From assembly GCF_013377755.1 (NCBI RefSeq), contig NZ_JABXWR010000001.1, positions 2,153,928 to 2,217,927 on the forward strand: a DNA stretch of 64,000 bases, written 5' to 3'. The notes under the pieces are model-generated. The model saw only the letters and a list, made by a program, of their open reading frames with translations, had not been told where the DNA came from and did no database searches. Positions within the stretch are counted from its first letter, which is position 1. Every line of letters begins with the position of its first letter. Both the position numbers and the translations under genes were made by a program. Shown here one piece after another: positions 62,785-64,000 of this stretch. This DNA is from Methanofollis tationis (GTDB lineage Archaea; Halobacteriota; Methanomicrobia; Methanomicrobiales; Methanofollaceae).

Positions 62785-63995
62785 AACTCCTCGACTTCCT
62801 CTCCTATGCGGCCAGGCAGGTGACCAGAAAGCGGATGCGGGCTGTCCTGACCATCATCGGCATCGCCGTCGGGATCGCCGCCGTCATCGGGACCGTCTCC
62901 CTCGGCGAGGGGATCAGGGCGCAGGCGATCGGGGCAATCGAGGCGCAGTCTGATCTCACCCTCGTCGAGGTCTCTGCAGGTGGAGGGGGCGAGGCGATGC
63001 ACCTCGTCACCGGGGCCCGCGTCCAGGCGATCGCAGGATCGCCGGGCGTCGACGCTGCCGCACCTCTGGTGAGGGACAGTTTTGCCTCAGAACGGCAGAC
63101 CTATCTGGCGGTGACCGGCATCGGTGCAGATGGCTTCTCCGCCGTCCTTTCGCCCTCATATGCACAGGGGCGGGTATTTTCTCCCGGGACGAACGAGGTC
63201 GTGCTGGGCGCTGATATCTGGGACACCCTCAGGCGCTACGAGGGGGTGCGCCTCGGCGAACCGATGACGGTGCTGGTGCGGGCGTACGCCGACACCGGTT
63301 CTCCGGAGGACCGGAAGATCGTCCTGGTGCCGGTCGGCGTGATGAGGGAGCGCGGCGACGCCTTTGATACTGCAGTTGTCGGCGATATCTCGTTTGTCGG
63401 CGCAGTGCGGGAGCGTGAGGGGCACTATGACGGCCTCCTGGTCAGGGCGGCGACGCCTGCCGCAGTATTCCCCCTCGTCGACCGAATCGAGAGCCTCGGC
63501 CTCTCGGCGACCGGTTCGTTCGAGGAGATCGAGTCGGTGAACCGCCTGATGGATATGGTCGTCGTTGTGCTCGCCTTTTTTGCGGCGGTCTCCCTGGTCG
63601 TCGGGGCCCTGATGATCATGACCACGATGGTCACCTCGGTCTTTGAGCGGCGGCACGAGATCGGGATCGCCATGGCGGTCGGCGCCTCGCAGCGGGAGGT
63701 GCTCACCCTGATCCTCCTGGAGTGCGCGGTGATCGGGCTCATCGGCGGCATCCTGGGCGATGCCCTCGGGATCGCCTTCGCATGGTTGATCGATGCCGTC
63801 GGCAAACCCTTCATCGTCGCCGCCCTGGGTGAGAGCTTTGCCGGGATCTCGACGACCGGCATCACGCTGGTGACCCTGCCTCTCCTCATCTTCGGAGCAG
63901 GGGCGGCGGTCGGACTATCTGTTCTCTCCGGCCTCTACCCGGCACTGATTGCCGCACGGCAGGATCCGGTGGAGGCGATCCGGTCGCGGAGATGA
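62781..63995 (+). CDS. MacB/FtsX-type ABC transporter permease
   Basis: The 404-residue permease has one N-terminal membrane helix (about residues 20-42), a large extracellular MacB core domain (about 45-255), and three C-terminal helices of the FtsX domain (about 270-390). VFERRHEIGIAMAVGASQREVL is the coupling helix that contacts the ATPase. It starts with GTG overlapping the ATPase stop by 4 bp and ends 5 bp before the window edge. Further genes of the operon may follow. Confidence 0.93.
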   Translation: MKLLDFLSYAARQVTRKRMRAVLTIIGIAVGIAAVIGTVSLGEGIRAQAIGAIEAQSDLTLVEVSAGGGGEAMHLVTGARVQAIAGSPGVDAAAPLVRDSFASERQTYLAVTGIGADGFSAVLSPSYAQGRVFSPGTNEVVLGADIWDTLRRYEGVRLGEPMTVLVRAYADTGSPEDRKIVLVPVGVMRERGDAFDTAVVGDISFVGAVREREGHYDGLLVRAATPAAVFPLVDRIESLGLSATGSFEEIESVNRLMDMVVVVLAFFAAVSLVVGALMIMTTMVTSVFERRHEIGIAMAVGASQREVLTLILLECAVIGLIGGILGDALGIAFAWLIDAVGKPFIVAALGESFAGISTTGITLVTLPLLIFGAGAAVGLSVLSGLYPALIAARQDPVEAIRSRR

Positions 63996-64000
63996 TGATA

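Overview
The window is GC-rich archaeal DNA from a methanogen, most likely of the order Methanomicrobiales (a Methanofollis- or Methanoculleus-like genome; the genus is inference). The evidence is methenyl-tetrahydromethanopterin cyclohydrolase, a methanopterin-pathway synthase, methanogenesis marker protein 12, a four-subunit pyruvate:ferredoxin oxidoreductase, Orc1/Cdc6, archaeal ribosomal proteins with aEF1A, a CetZ tubulin homologue, archaeal-type CobT and CobZ, and TATA-type promoters about 25-30 bp upstream of many starts. No rRNA, CRISPR array or replication origin was found; there is one tRNA (Val, UAC).

Layout. 0-13 kb: housekeeping genes mostly on the minus strand: DHH/OB-fold nuclease-like protein, a duplicated PhoU/TrkA-C protein, tRNA-Val, PH-domain membrane protein, nitroreductase, mch, cdc6, a zinc-ribbon protein, a chorismate-lyase-like/RFAP-synthase fusion, apgM with a small-export-type membrane protein, an epimerase, and marker 12. 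13.4-16.3 kb: porCDAB operon. 16.3-18.45 kb: a gene-poor island with dispersed stem-loop repeats, an orphan Doc-type toxin and a dead TnpB fragment with its element-end hairpin. 18.45-23.7 kb: thrC, nitrilase, MarC, ndk, and the ribosomal set L7Ae-S28e-L24e. 23.8-33.2 kb: surface-glycan genes (DUF2298 protein, AglD-like flippase, GT2, FAD oxidoreductase, and later Agl23), divergent from a cetZ/coiled-coil membrane protein pair; a second repeat island lies at 31.1-31.6 kb. 33.2-34.8 kb: rps10 and tuf.

35-58.6 kb is dominated by cobalamin synthesis. cobZ-cobS and a sulfite-reductase-like protein form a minus-strand group divergent from cobT. After a group of accessory genes (guaAA, YkgJ, TraB, nitroreductase), a PadR-type regulator carrying a degenerate methyltransferase domain is divergent from the tightly overlapping cbiT-L-F-G-H-C-D-E operon. 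An N-terminally truncated TnpB with an intact RuvC triad sits between cbiE and cbiA. cbiA is coupled to a Gate-domain permease. After a PEGA-repeat surface protein come cobN and a ChlI/ChlD fusion, a putative chelatase. The set makes the corrin ring by the anaerobic route and attaches the lower ligand; cbiJ is not seen here.

58.7-64 kb: an antitoxin-like N-terminus on an unknown domain, then a translationally coupled operon of two secreted beta-rich proteins and a MacB-like ABC ATPase/permease.

The strongest leads for new biology are the regulator and its possible sites around the cobalamin genes, the sulfite-reductase-like protein in the cobZ-cobS operon, the RuvC-half TnpB, the CetZ partner, the dispersed repeat family, and the surface-protein/ABC operon.
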